Origin: Gemmatimonadaceae bacterium
Lineage (GTDB): Bacteria; Gemmatimonadota; Gemmatimonadetes; Gemmatimonadales; Gemmatimonadaceae
Direction of reading: 5' to 3'
Length of the DNA stretch: 37,990 nucleotides
NCBI GenBank assembly: GCA_025927495.1
Contig: JAICLH010000007.1
Location: 1 to 37,990 of the forward strand
The translations under genes and the position numbers were made by a program. Under the pieces are notes generated by a model. That model ran no database searches. It was not told the origin of the DNA and was given only the letters and a program-made list of their open reading frames with translations. Positions 10,478-18,455 of the stretch are shown one piece after another. Numbering within the stretch: position 1 is the stretch's first letter; every line of letters begins with the position of its first letter.

Positions 10478-10490
10478 CCTACAAAGTAGG
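10478..10490. promoter_or_regulatory. Palindrome core CCTAC-AAA-GTAGG (operator-like, copy 1), no obvious cognate gene
   Basis: Same 13-nt core as copies at 17951-17973 and 25190-25216; imperfect complementarity extends outward (ACTCTCCGATG / ACTCCCTGATG). Confidence 0.6.
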
Positions 10491-10813
10491 TGATGACTCC
10501 CTGATGGCTGCCGAGCCGTTGCTCGCGCGTCCATAACATTCTCCTGACATAGCGCGTCACACTCGCGCGCCGATCGCACGCTCGGGGTCATAGCTTCGGC
10601 CGAGCCCGCCTCGGCGTTTGTCAAGGCCGCGTCAAGTTCGTGTGAATCCTGCCGGCGGCGTGCTACCCGCGCGCGGGCCCCGCTCCATCATTTCCCTTCG
10701 TGCCGGGCGGTTTCCGCCCCGCCTAACGTGCCACTGGCGGCGCCAACCCGTGCGTTGACGTCACCGCCCGTGTGTGATCACCACACCCCGAGCGACTGGG
10801 AATAGGAGGCAGC

Positions 10814-13800
10814 ATGGACGCTCGATTTCGTCATGCCTTGATCGCAGCAGCGGCACTTGCGCTCATGCCCACCGTCCTCGCGGCCCAAGACGTCCTCACG
10901 GGCCACGTGACCGGTGAGGGCGGGGCCCCGCTGCCAAACGCCACGGTGTACATCCAAAACACCCGACTCGGCGGCATCGCCGGGAGCGACGGTGCCTACC
11001 GCATTGTTCTTCCCGCTGGCGAAGCCGGCCAAACCGTGACCGTCCTCGCGCGTCTCATCGGCTATCGCGAGCGCTCCGCGGTGGTCAAGCTCACGAGCGG
11101 CACCAACACCGTCGACATCGCGCTCGAGGTCGCGCCCGTGCAGTTGCAGGGTGTGATCACCGTCGCCGAAGGCCAGCAGGTCAAGAAGAGCCAGCTCGGC
11201 ACCTCGGCGCAAGCCGTGAGCAACGAGAATCTCACGCAGGCGCCCAACAACAACTTCGTCGAACAGCTAGGCGCGAAGGTGTCCGGCGTTGAAGTCACAT
11301 CACCCGGGACGCAGGGCGGCTCCGTCGCGATCCGTATTCGCGGCTCCAACTCGATCACCGGCAACAACCAGCCGCTCTATGTGATCGACGGCGTTCCGTT
11401 GCCCACGCGTGACCGCGGCTCCGATGCCAACGGCGGATGGGACTACGGCAGTACCATCAGCGACTTGAACGCCGACGACATCCAGTCGGTCACGGTACTC
11501 AAGGGGCCTAACGCAGCAGCGCTCTACGGCGCCGCCGCGGCCAACGGCGCAATCATCATCGTCACCAAACATGGCGCCAATACCGACGGCAAGATCCAGA
11601 CGCGCCTCAACACCAGCTACTCGTTCGACAAGGTCGGCGTCCTGCCAGACTTCCAGAACTTGTACGGTCAGGGTGCCGGCGGCCAGTTCAGCTACGTCGA
11701 CGGGTTAGGCGATGGAGTGCAGGACGGCAACGACCAGAGTTTCGGTCCCCGGCTCGATGGACGGCCCATCGACCAATTCACCGGTCCGCAGCAGCCGTGG
11801 GTCGCGCATCCGGACAACGTCTCGTCGTTCTTCAACACCGGTGGAACCTTCGAGGCCAATCTGGCCGTCGATGGCGGCAGCGAGAAGTCGAACGCCCGGA
11901 TGGCCGTCGGCGTCCAGAATCAGAGCGGCATCGTCCCCAACAACTACTTCCACAAGTGGACGAGCTCCCTCGCCGGCAACCTCAAGATCGGCGATCGGCT
12001 CACGACGTCCGCGAGCCTCGAGTTCCTTCGCAACAACGGCCTCAATCGCGCCGGCGTCGGCTACAACGCCGGCATTCTCGAGGGCCTTGATGTGTGGTTC
12101 GGGCGCCAGGTCGACATGAATGCGCTCCGCGCGCACTACATGGACTTCAACCAGTTCGGCAACCGCTACAACTGGAACAGCAACTACCACAGCAATCCGT
12201 TCTTTCTGCAATACATGAATCCCGAAGAGGACACGCGCAATCAGTACATCGGTGCCGTGACCGCGACCTATCAGATCAACGACTGGCTGACCGCCACCGG
12301 CCGTGCGGGCGGCGACATCTTCAGCACGCAATCGCAGCAGGACGTGAATTCGCAGAACGTCAGCTGGGCCGGCGCCGGACTCGCGGACCTGACCTTCCCC
12401 GGTGCGTTCTCGCTCTACAACGACAACCAGACGGACTACACGACCACGGCGCTGCTCAACGCCCAGAAGAACGTCACGAGCAAGCTGCAGCTCAGCGGAC
12501 TCATCGCGGCGGCAGAGCGGCAAGAGTCATATCACAGAACGCAGCAGTCCACGCAGGGGATTACCGAAGCCGGCATCTACAACCTGAGCAACGCCGCCAT
12601 CGCGCCGACGCTCGACCAGTACGACGAGAAGGAGCAAACCAACAGCGTGTTCGGATCGGCGTCGTTCACATGGGATGGCTGGTGGACCGTGGAAGGCACG
12701 GCGCGCAACGACTGGTCGTCCACGCTGCCCAAGGGCAAGAACTCGTACTTCTACCCGTCGGTCAACACGTCGCTCGTCCTAACGGACGCGCTTCCTTCGC
12801 TCAAGTCGAACGTCATCAACTACCTCAAGCTGCGCGGCTCCATCGCCAAGGTCGGCAACACTGCGCCGGCGTACTCGCTGCTCACGGTGTTCGACGGCCA
12901 GTCGACGAAATTCGGCGCCTCGCCGCTCTACTCGGCAGACGACGCGTTCGCGAACGCCGATCTCAAGCCGGAGATCACGCGGTCCAACGAGGTGGGCTTC
13001 GAGTTAGGCCTGTTCGGCGATCGCGCGAGCATCGATGCGTCGTACTACTCGCGCGCCACGACAAATCAGATTATCGACATCCCGATTTCGCCGACCACCG
13101 GCTATCAGAAGAAGTGGATCAACGCGGGCAAGATCAGCAACAAGGGCTTTGACGCCTCCCTCAACGTGACCCCGGTTCGTGCGTTCGGCGGCAACTTCGA
13201 GTGGAACACGACGTTCAACGTCGCCAAGAACAACAGCCGCGTCGACGCGCTCACGAATGGCGTCGAGACGATCGTCCTCGGCAGCTCGTGGTACCTCAAC
13301 GAGGAGGCGCGCAAGGGCGAGCCGTACGGCGCACTGTACGGCTACGCCTTCCTGCGTGACCCTGCGACCCATCAGCTGCTCCTCCACGACGGATTGCCGC
13401 AGCTCGGTCCCCAGAAGGTGCTCGGCACCGTGCAGCCCGATTGGACCGGCGGATGGAACAACGAGTTCCGGTACAAGCGGCTCACGCTGTCTGCGCTCCT
13501 CGACATCCACGAAGGCGGCTCGATCTTCAGCATCACGAACTTCTTCGGCCAATACACCGGCGTGCTCGCGTCCACCGTCCACGGACGCGAGAAGGACTGG
13601 AATGATCCCGGTCTCGTGATCAAGGGCATCGACGACGCGACGGGTCAGCCGAACACGACCGTGGTGACCGCTGAGGAGTATTACCAGAGCTTGTTCCCGA
13701 TCCACGAGCCGTTCATTTACAAGGACAGCTACCTCAAGCTCCGCGAGATCCGGCTCGGCTTCGACGTGCCGCCTAACATTGTCAGCTTCATGCATGCGTC

Positions 13801-13963
13801 GCAGCTGCAGATCGCGCTGTACGGCCGCAACCTGTGGACCAGCACGAACGTCCCGAACATCGATCCTGAATTCTCCACGCAGACGGGGAACTTCCAGGGC
13901 GTCGAGTTCGCCTCGCTGGCGAATCCGAAGTCGTTCGGTATCCAGCTCCAGGTCACGCCGTAA
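10814..13963 (+). CDS. SusC/RagA-like TonB-linked outer membrane protein
   Basis: Signal peptide, carboxypeptidase-D-like domain (GHVTGEGGAPLPNATVYIQNTRLGG), plug (IRIRGSNSITGNNQPLYVIDGVPL, VLKGPNAAALYGAAAANGAIIIVTK), long beta-barrel. RBS aggagg upstream. Confidence 0.95.
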   Translation: MDARFRHALIAAAALALMPTVLAAQDVLTGHVTGEGGAPLPNATVYIQNTRLGGIAGSDGAYRIVLPAGEAGQTVTVLARLIGYRERSAVVKLTSGTNTVDIALEVAPVQLQGVITVAEGQQVKKSQLGTSAQAVSNENLTQAPNNNFVEQLGAKVSGVEVTSPGTQGGSVAIRIRGSNSITGNNQPLYVIDGVPLPTRDRGSDANGGWDYGSTISDLNADDIQSVTVLKGPNAAALYGAAAANGAIIIVTKHGANTDGKIQTRLNTSYSFDKVGVLPDFQNLYGQGAGGQFSYVDGLGDGVQDGNDQSFGPRLDGRPIDQFTGPQQPWVAHPDNVSSFFNTGGTFEANLAVDGGSEKSNARMAVGVQNQSGIVPNNYFHKWTSSLAGNLKIGDRLTTSASLEFLRNNGLNRAGVGYNAGILEGLDVWFGRQVDMNALRAHYMDFNQFGNRYNWNSNYHSNPFFLQYMNPEEDTRNQYIGAVTATYQINDWLTATGRAGGDIFSTQSQQDVNSQNVSWAGAGLADLTFPGAFSLYNDNQTDYTTTALLNAQKNVTSKLQLSGLIAAAERQESYHRTQQSTQGITEAGIYNLSNAAIAPTLDQYDEKEQTNSVFGSASFTWDGWWTVEGTARNDWSSTLPKGKNSYFYPSVNTSLVLTDALPSLKSNVINYLKLRGSIAKVGNTAPAYSLLTVFDGQSTKFGASPLYSADDAFANADLKPEITRSNEVGFELGLFGDRASIDASYYSRATTNQIIDIPISPTTGYQKKWINAGKISNKGFDASLNVTPVRAFGGNFEWNTTFNVAKNNSRVDALTNGVETIVLGSSWYLNEEARKGEPYGALYGYAFLRDPATHQLLLHDGLPQLGPQKVLGTVQPDWTGGWNNEFRYKRLTLSALLDIHEGGSIFSITNFFGQYTGVLASTVHGREKDWNDPGLVIKGIDDATGQPNTTVVTAEEYYQSLFPIHEPFIYKDSYLKLREIRLGFDVPPNIVSFMHASQLQIALYGRNLWTSTNVPNIDPEFSTQTGNFQGVEFASLANPKSFGIQLQVTP

Positions 13964-13986
13964 CGCACACCAACGGAGAGCGAACC

Positions 13987-15561
13987 ATGCAGAAGCGATT
14001 CATCTCGTCGGTTGGTGGGTGCATGCTGGTGCTTGCCGCGCTGGCCTGTAACACCAAGAACATCACCGACATCAACACCGACCCCAACACCCCGGTCGAC
14101 GCACCCGCGGGTGCGCTGTTCACGAACGCGGCCATCACGGCCGCGCACTGGGTGGGCAACGGACGCGATCTGCGCGCCACGGAGTTCGTTGCGCAGCACC
14201 TTGCCGAAGTGCAGTACCCGGACGAAGACCGCTACAGCCGCCTGCAGGGGCCGAGCACGACATCGTACTTCGACGATGCGTACTTCCAGGAACTGCAGGA
14301 CCTGCGGAAGGTGATTCAAAAAGGACAATCCGAGACGAATCCGGCGATCTGGGGACCGGCCACCGTCCTTCAGATCTGGACGTTCGAGAACCTCACCGAT
14401 ATCTGGGGCGACATCCCGTATTCGCAGGCGTTAGGCGCAGACTCGACCGGCGGCACGCTCACGCCGGTGTACGACAAGCAGCAGGACATCTATACGTCGT
14501 TCTTCGCGCGGCTCGCCGACGCCGTGACAGCGATGGAGGCCACCGACTCCAGCGGACTCGGCTCCGCCGATCCGTTGTACGGCGGCGACGTCAAGAAGTG
14601 GGTCAAGTTCGCCAATTCGCTCCGGGCACGCCTCGCGATGCACATCGTGAACGTCGACCCGGCGACGGCCAACACGCAGCTCACGGCGGCACTATCCGAC
14701 CCAGGCGGCGTGTTCACCAGCAACGATGACAACGCGAAGATCGTGTGGCCAGGCGACGGAGTATACGACAACCCGTGGGCCGACAACTTCAAGACCCGCG
14801 ACGACCACCGCATGTCGAAGACGCTGATGGATCAAATGGTGCCGTACGACGATCCCCGTGTGGCGATTTACGCGCAGCCTGTCCTCGATTCCACGATCTT
14901 CCCGAACGGCTACGGCGGCATGCCGAACGGACTGAACGCCGACACCGCCGGGACGTGGTTCAACGTCGCCTCACGCCCGGGCCTGGTCTTCTATCCCGGC
15001 GCCACGTCGTACGGACCGTTCGGTGATGGGTCCGGTCTCCGGTGGCCATCATTCATCATGACGTACGCCGAGGTCATGTTCATCAAGGCAGAGGCGGCGC
15101 AGCGAAGCATGGGCGGTCTCGCACCGGGGGAAGCGGCCACCGACTACTACGCCGGCATCCAGGCATCGATGGATCAGTGGGGCGTGACCGATGAAGCCGC
15201 CGTCACTGCGTTCGAGGGCAAGCCCGGTATCGCGTACACGCCGGGGATTCCCGCCGGGCTCGACCAGATCGCGATCCAGAAGTACGTCGCGTTCTATAGC
15301 GATGGCACCCAGGCATGGGTCGACTGGCGCCGCACGTGCCAACCGGCCACGCTGCACGCGGGGCCTAACGCAATCGTGGATTTCGTCCCGCGCCGCTTTG
15401 AATACTCGCAGACGGAATACTCGGTGAACGCGGCCAACGTGAACGCGGCGCTCGCGCAGATGGGTGGGTCGGATGACTTTGCGACCCGCATGTGGTGGGA
15501 CTCCAATCCCACGGCCGCGCCGACGCACACCTCGGGTTGCAACGAACCGACCGGACCGTAA
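13987..15561 (+). CDS. SusD/RagB-like nutrient-binding lipoprotein
   Basis: Lipobox LAALAC; NITDINTDPNTP; directly downstream of the SusC-like gene; typical C-terminal RRFEYSQTEYSVN. Confidence 0.9.
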   Translation: MQKRFISSVGGCMLVLAALACNTKNITDINTDPNTPVDAPAGALFTNAAITAAHWVGNGRDLRATEFVAQHLAEVQYPDEDRYSRLQGPSTTSYFDDAYFQELQDLRKVIQKGQSETNPAIWGPATVLQIWTFENLTDIWGDIPYSQALGADSTGGTLTPVYDKQQDIYTSFFARLADAVTAMEATDSSGLGSADPLYGGDVKKWVKFANSLRARLAMHIVNVDPATANTQLTAALSDPGGVFTSNDDNAKIVWPGDGVYDNPWADNFKTRDDHRMSKTLMDQMVPYDDPRVAIYAQPVLDSTIFPNGYGGMPNGLNADTAGTWFNVASRPGLVFYPGATSYGPFGDGSGLRWPSFIMTYAEVMFIKAEAAQRSMGGLAPGEAATDYYAGIQASMDQWGVTDEAAVTAFEGKPGIAYTPGIPAGLDQIAIQKYVAFYSDGTQAWVDWRRTCQPATLHAGPNAIVDFVPRRFEYSQTEYSVNAANVNAALAQMGGSDDFATRMWWDSNPTAAPTHTSGCNEPTGP

Positions 15562-15568
15562 GACGAGA

Positions 15569-15609
15569 GGGGAGCGCGCGCTGCGCACGCGCGCCAGCGC
15601 GCGCTTCCC
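15569..15609. terminator. Bidirectional terminator-like hairpin between convergent genes
   Basis: Arms GGGGAGCGCGCGCTG / CAGCGCGCGCTTCCC (15 nt each, one G-T pair), 11-nt loop, between the + strand susD-like stop and the - strand gene stop. Confidence 0.7.
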
Positions 15610-15618
15610 GCTCCAGCG

Positions 15619-16059
15619 TTAGTCCGAAGTGCGGACGAAGATCAGAATGACGCCGTACGGGCTGCTCTGATATCCGCCCCGCGGCTGCCCGTTCGGATAG
15701 ATCTCCACGCGCTCCAGATCGTGCACATTCATCATGTCGAGCACGCAGGTGTTGTTGGCCCGCTGGCCATCCACGTAGATCGCCGGATTCGATGACGTCG
15801 TGATCGTGGAACGCCCGCGGAGAAACACGTCGGGACACGGCGTGTTGTCGATGATCTGAGCGGATGGCACGCGCGCCTTGATCAGGTCGAGGAGCGAGCG
15901 GCTCTGCTTCTGCAAGACCGCGCTGGTGAGAATCGTGACGCCACCGGAGGTCTGCACATCCGGCGACGACACCGCCGTCTCCGGCGCCCGATGCGCCGCG
16001 CACGCACACACCAGCGCCACGCCTAACGCGCCCGCCACGCTCCGCACCGAGCCAGCCAT
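15619..16059 (-). CDS. Short TonB-receptor plug-domain-like lipoprotein
   Basis: Lipobox-like VCAC; ...IIDNTPCPDVFLRGRSTITTSSNPAIYVDGQRANNTCVLDMMNVHDLERVEIYPNG...SSPYGVILIFVRTSD resembles a stand-alone plug domain. Confidence 0.75.
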   Translation of the reverse strand: MAGSVRSVAGALGVALVCACAAHRAPETAVSSPDVQTSGGVTILTSAVLQKQSRSLLDLIKARVPSAQIIDNTPCPDVFLRGRSTITTSSNPAIYVDGQRANNTCVLDMMNVHDLERVEIYPNGQPRGGYQSSPYGVILIFVRTSD

Positions 16060-16107
16060 GTGACCTCCGCGGCATCGTCGCCGAGCAAAGGAGTACTGCG
16101 ATGAGCC

Positions 16108-16806
16108 TCAGGCCTGCAGGCGGTACCCGGTTTTGCGCACCGTCAGGATGTGCCGCGGCACGGCAGGATCACGCTCGAGCTTCCCGCGCAGGTTGGCCAC
16201 GTGCGTGTCGAGCGTGCGGCTCACGACGTCGGACTCGTAGCCCCACACTTCCTTGAGGAGCTCGACGCGCGCCGCCGCGGCACCGTCCCGGCGGATGAGC
16301 GCCAATAACAACTCCAGCTCGAGCGGCGCGAGCTGCACCGGCGCTCCCGAGCGCCGCACCTCGCGCGTCGCGGCGTTCACCTCGACGTCGCCAAAACGGT
16401 AGCGAAACGGCTGGGCGCCGTGCTCGTTCGCGCGCCGCGCGCGTGTGCGCTCGATGAGCCCATCCACGCGCGCCAGCAATTCCGATGCGCCAATCGGCCG
16501 CACCGCATGCTGGTCCGCGCCTAACCGAAAGGCCTGCACCCGGTCCGCCTCGCGCCACTCGGTGCTCAACGCGATCACCGGAACCTCGTTGTGCTCCTCG
16601 CGCAGCTCGCGCAAAAACTGGAAGCCCGTCGTCCGCGGCAACGCGAGATCGACCACCACCAGATCCGTGCGCGGAAGCGAGCGCACGCGCTCCATCGCCG
16701 TCTCGACACTGCCGGCGGCCTCGACCGAATGTCCTCCCGTTGCCAGCGTCCTCACCAGCCAATCGGATGCTGTGCGATCCTCTTCGATCACGAGCACCAT
16801 CGTCAT
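16108..16806 (-). CDS. OmpR/PhoB-type response regulator (orphan)
   Basis: Receiver (VLVIEEDRTASDWL, DLVVVDLALPRTTGFQFLREL, GADQHAVRPI) plus winged-helix C-terminus (LAPLELELLLALIRRDGAAAARVELLKEVWGYE...RTLDTHVANLRGKLE...VRKTGYRL). Confidence 0.92.
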   Translation of the reverse strand: MTMVLVIEEDRTASDWLVRTLATGGHSVEAAGSVETAMERVRSLPRTDLVVVDLALPRTTGFQFLRELREEHNEVPVIALSTEWREADRVQAFRLGADQHAVRPIGASELLARVDGLIERTRARRANEHGAQPFRYRFGDVEVNAATREVRRSGAPVQLAPLELELLLALIRRDGAAAARVELLKEVWGYESDVVSRTLDTHVANLRGKLERDPAVPRHILTVRKTGYRLQA

Positions 16807-17124
16807 GCTGCCACCTCTGGGCACCGTACTCACGCGTCAACGCGCAGGTGTGGTCTGCCGTACCGAAGAACACCTTCGCCCCGCTCAAAGCGATGTTCAC
16901 CAGCCTCGGCGCACCAAGATAAGCTTATGCCAGAATTTTGCGAGGAGTCCGCCATAGAAACGATGACCAACCTCTGACATGGCAGAGCCCGTCAACGGAT
17001 CGGCCTGTCATCTCCCAGCCGAACGCAGAGCGACGATCACCAACCTGTCGCTTGACACGGCACCGGGGATCGCTCACCATCGGGTCCCCTTTGGGCTTCT
17101 ATTTTCTCCTTCGCTGGAGGTCCT

Positions 17125-17895
17125 ATGTCCGACTCCCCGGCCAAAGGCCGCATCGTCTGGCACGATCTCATGACCCCCGACGTGCAATCCGCGGTCTCGT
17201 TCTATAAGGAGGCTGTCGGGTGGGGAACCGAGCCGTTCTCGATCGGCAGCGGACCGCCATATACCATGTGGACAGCCTCGGGCACGCCGTTGGGCGGTGT
17301 GATGAACATGACGCCGGCCGCGGCCGACATGCCGCCGCACTGGCTCGCATACGTGAACGTGCCCGACGTCGACGAGACGGCTGAACAGGCCGTCGCCCTG
17401 GGCGGCTCGATCCACAAAGAGCCCACCGACATCCCCGGCGTCGGCCGGTTCGCCGTCATTGCCGACCCACAGGGCGCGACGATCTGCGTCTACACACCGA
17501 AGCAAACCGACACGGCCGCCGATGCGCCGCCCAAGCTGGGCGAGTTCTCGTGGCACGAGCTGAGCACCACCGACGTCGCCGCGGCGCTCGACTTCTACTC
17601 CAAGCTGTTCGGCTGGACCGCCGGCCCCGCGCACGACATGGGTCCGCTCGGCACCTACCAGATCTTCGAGCGCAACGGCGTTCAGTTAGGCGGTATCTTC
17701 GTGTCGCCGCCCGACGACAGGGTCCCGCCTAACTGGCTTGCCTACGTGCGCGTCGACAGCGCCGACCGCGCGGCCGATCGCGTCACCAAGGCCGGCGGGA
17801 AAGTGTTGAACGGGCCGATGGATGTGCCCGGCGGCAGCCGCATCGCGCAGTGCATGGATCCGCAGGGCGGCATGTTCGCCGTCCACTCGATGTAG
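17125..17895 (+). CDS. Two-domain VOC/glyoxalase-family protein
   Basis: Repeated module GRIVWHDLMTPDVQSAVSFYKEAVGW / GEFSWHELSTTDVAAALDFYSKLFGW with PPNWLAYVRVDSADRAADRVTKAGGKV. Confidence 0.92.
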   Translation: MSDSPAKGRIVWHDLMTPDVQSAVSFYKEAVGWGTEPFSIGSGPPYTMWTASGTPLGGVMNMTPAAADMPPHWLAYVNVPDVDETAEQAVALGGSIHKEPTDIPGVGRFAVIADPQGATICVYTPKQTDTAADAPPKLGEFSWHELSTTDVAAALDFYSKLFGWTAGPAHDMGPLGTYQIFERNGVQLGGIFVSPPDDRVPPNWLAYVRVDSADRAADRVTKAGGKVLNGPMDVPGGSRIAQCMDPQGGMFAVHSM

Positions 17896-17896
17896 A

Positions 17897-17945
17897 TCGT
17901 GGTCGAGCCGGCCGCCGTCGCGAAGTGCCTTTTGGAGGACATCAT
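17897..17945 (-). pseudogene. Truncated 5' remnant of the HTH-NTase gene at 25223 (MMSSKRHFATAAGS...)
   Basis: Minus strand ATGATGTCCTCCAAAAGGCACTTCGCGACGGCGGCCGGC aligns with GTGATGCTCTCCAAAAGACAATTTGCGTCGGCCGTCGGC at 25220; identical 14-nt spacing from the palindrome to the ATG. Confidence 0.65.
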
Positions 17946-17950
17946 GGAAA

Positions 17951-17973
17951 AGCTGCCTACTTTGTAGGCAGCT
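17951..17973 (-). promoter_or_regulatory. Palindrome AGCTGCCTAC-TTT-GTAGGCAGCT (operator-like, copy 2)
   Basis: Perfect 10-nt arms; same core as copies at 10478 and 25190; sits upstream (minus strand) of the gene remnant. Confidence 0.75.
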
Positions 17974-18298
17974 AGTGGGGCGCGTCTGAGGTTCGGATAG
18001 CAGTCAAGGGAATGGGGAAGCGCTCGCGACGCTCGCTTGGGGAAGCGCGAACGCTGAGGGAAGCGGCGGCGACGCCGCCTGAGGGGGTGGAAGGACATCA
18101 GGTGTCCCTGGGTGGAGAGTCTCGAATCGCCGAGGCTCGCGCGCATGGCACTCACGTTGTGCAGACCATTGATGTTGTTCCGCCCCTCAGGCGGCGTCGC
18201 CGCCGCTTCCCCCAGCGCAGCGCTTCCCCAAGCGAGCGACAGCGAGCGCTTTCCCATTCCCCATAACCGCTATCAGAATCTCTGACGCAGCTCACTAG
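17972..18298. repeat. Long imperfect inverted repeat (about 110-nt arms, about 95-nt spacer)
   Basis: Left arm CTAGTG...GTCTGAGGTTCGGATAGCAGT...AAGCGCTCGC..GCTCGCTTGGGGAAGCGC...GGGAAGCGGCGGCGACGCCGCCTGAGGGG matches the reverse complement of 18183-18298 along its length. Confidence 0.85.
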
Positions 18299-18455
18299 TA
18301 TCTGATGCCTTCCAAGAATCACATCGCTCCGGTCGATCGCGCGCAGTGGCCGACTCTCGGCGCAACCCGTACTTTCTTGACGGGCGCCGGGTGCCGGCCA
18401 CCCTCGCGTTCAAACCCCAGCCCAAGACATACCGCGCCCCGCGCGCACCATCCCC

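Noticed and set aside
17742-18257. 171-aa minus-strand ORF across the inverted repeat and VOC gene end
   Set aside because: Only the MSSKRHFATAAG segment resembles a protein; the rest is repeat DNA and antisense of the VOC gene.
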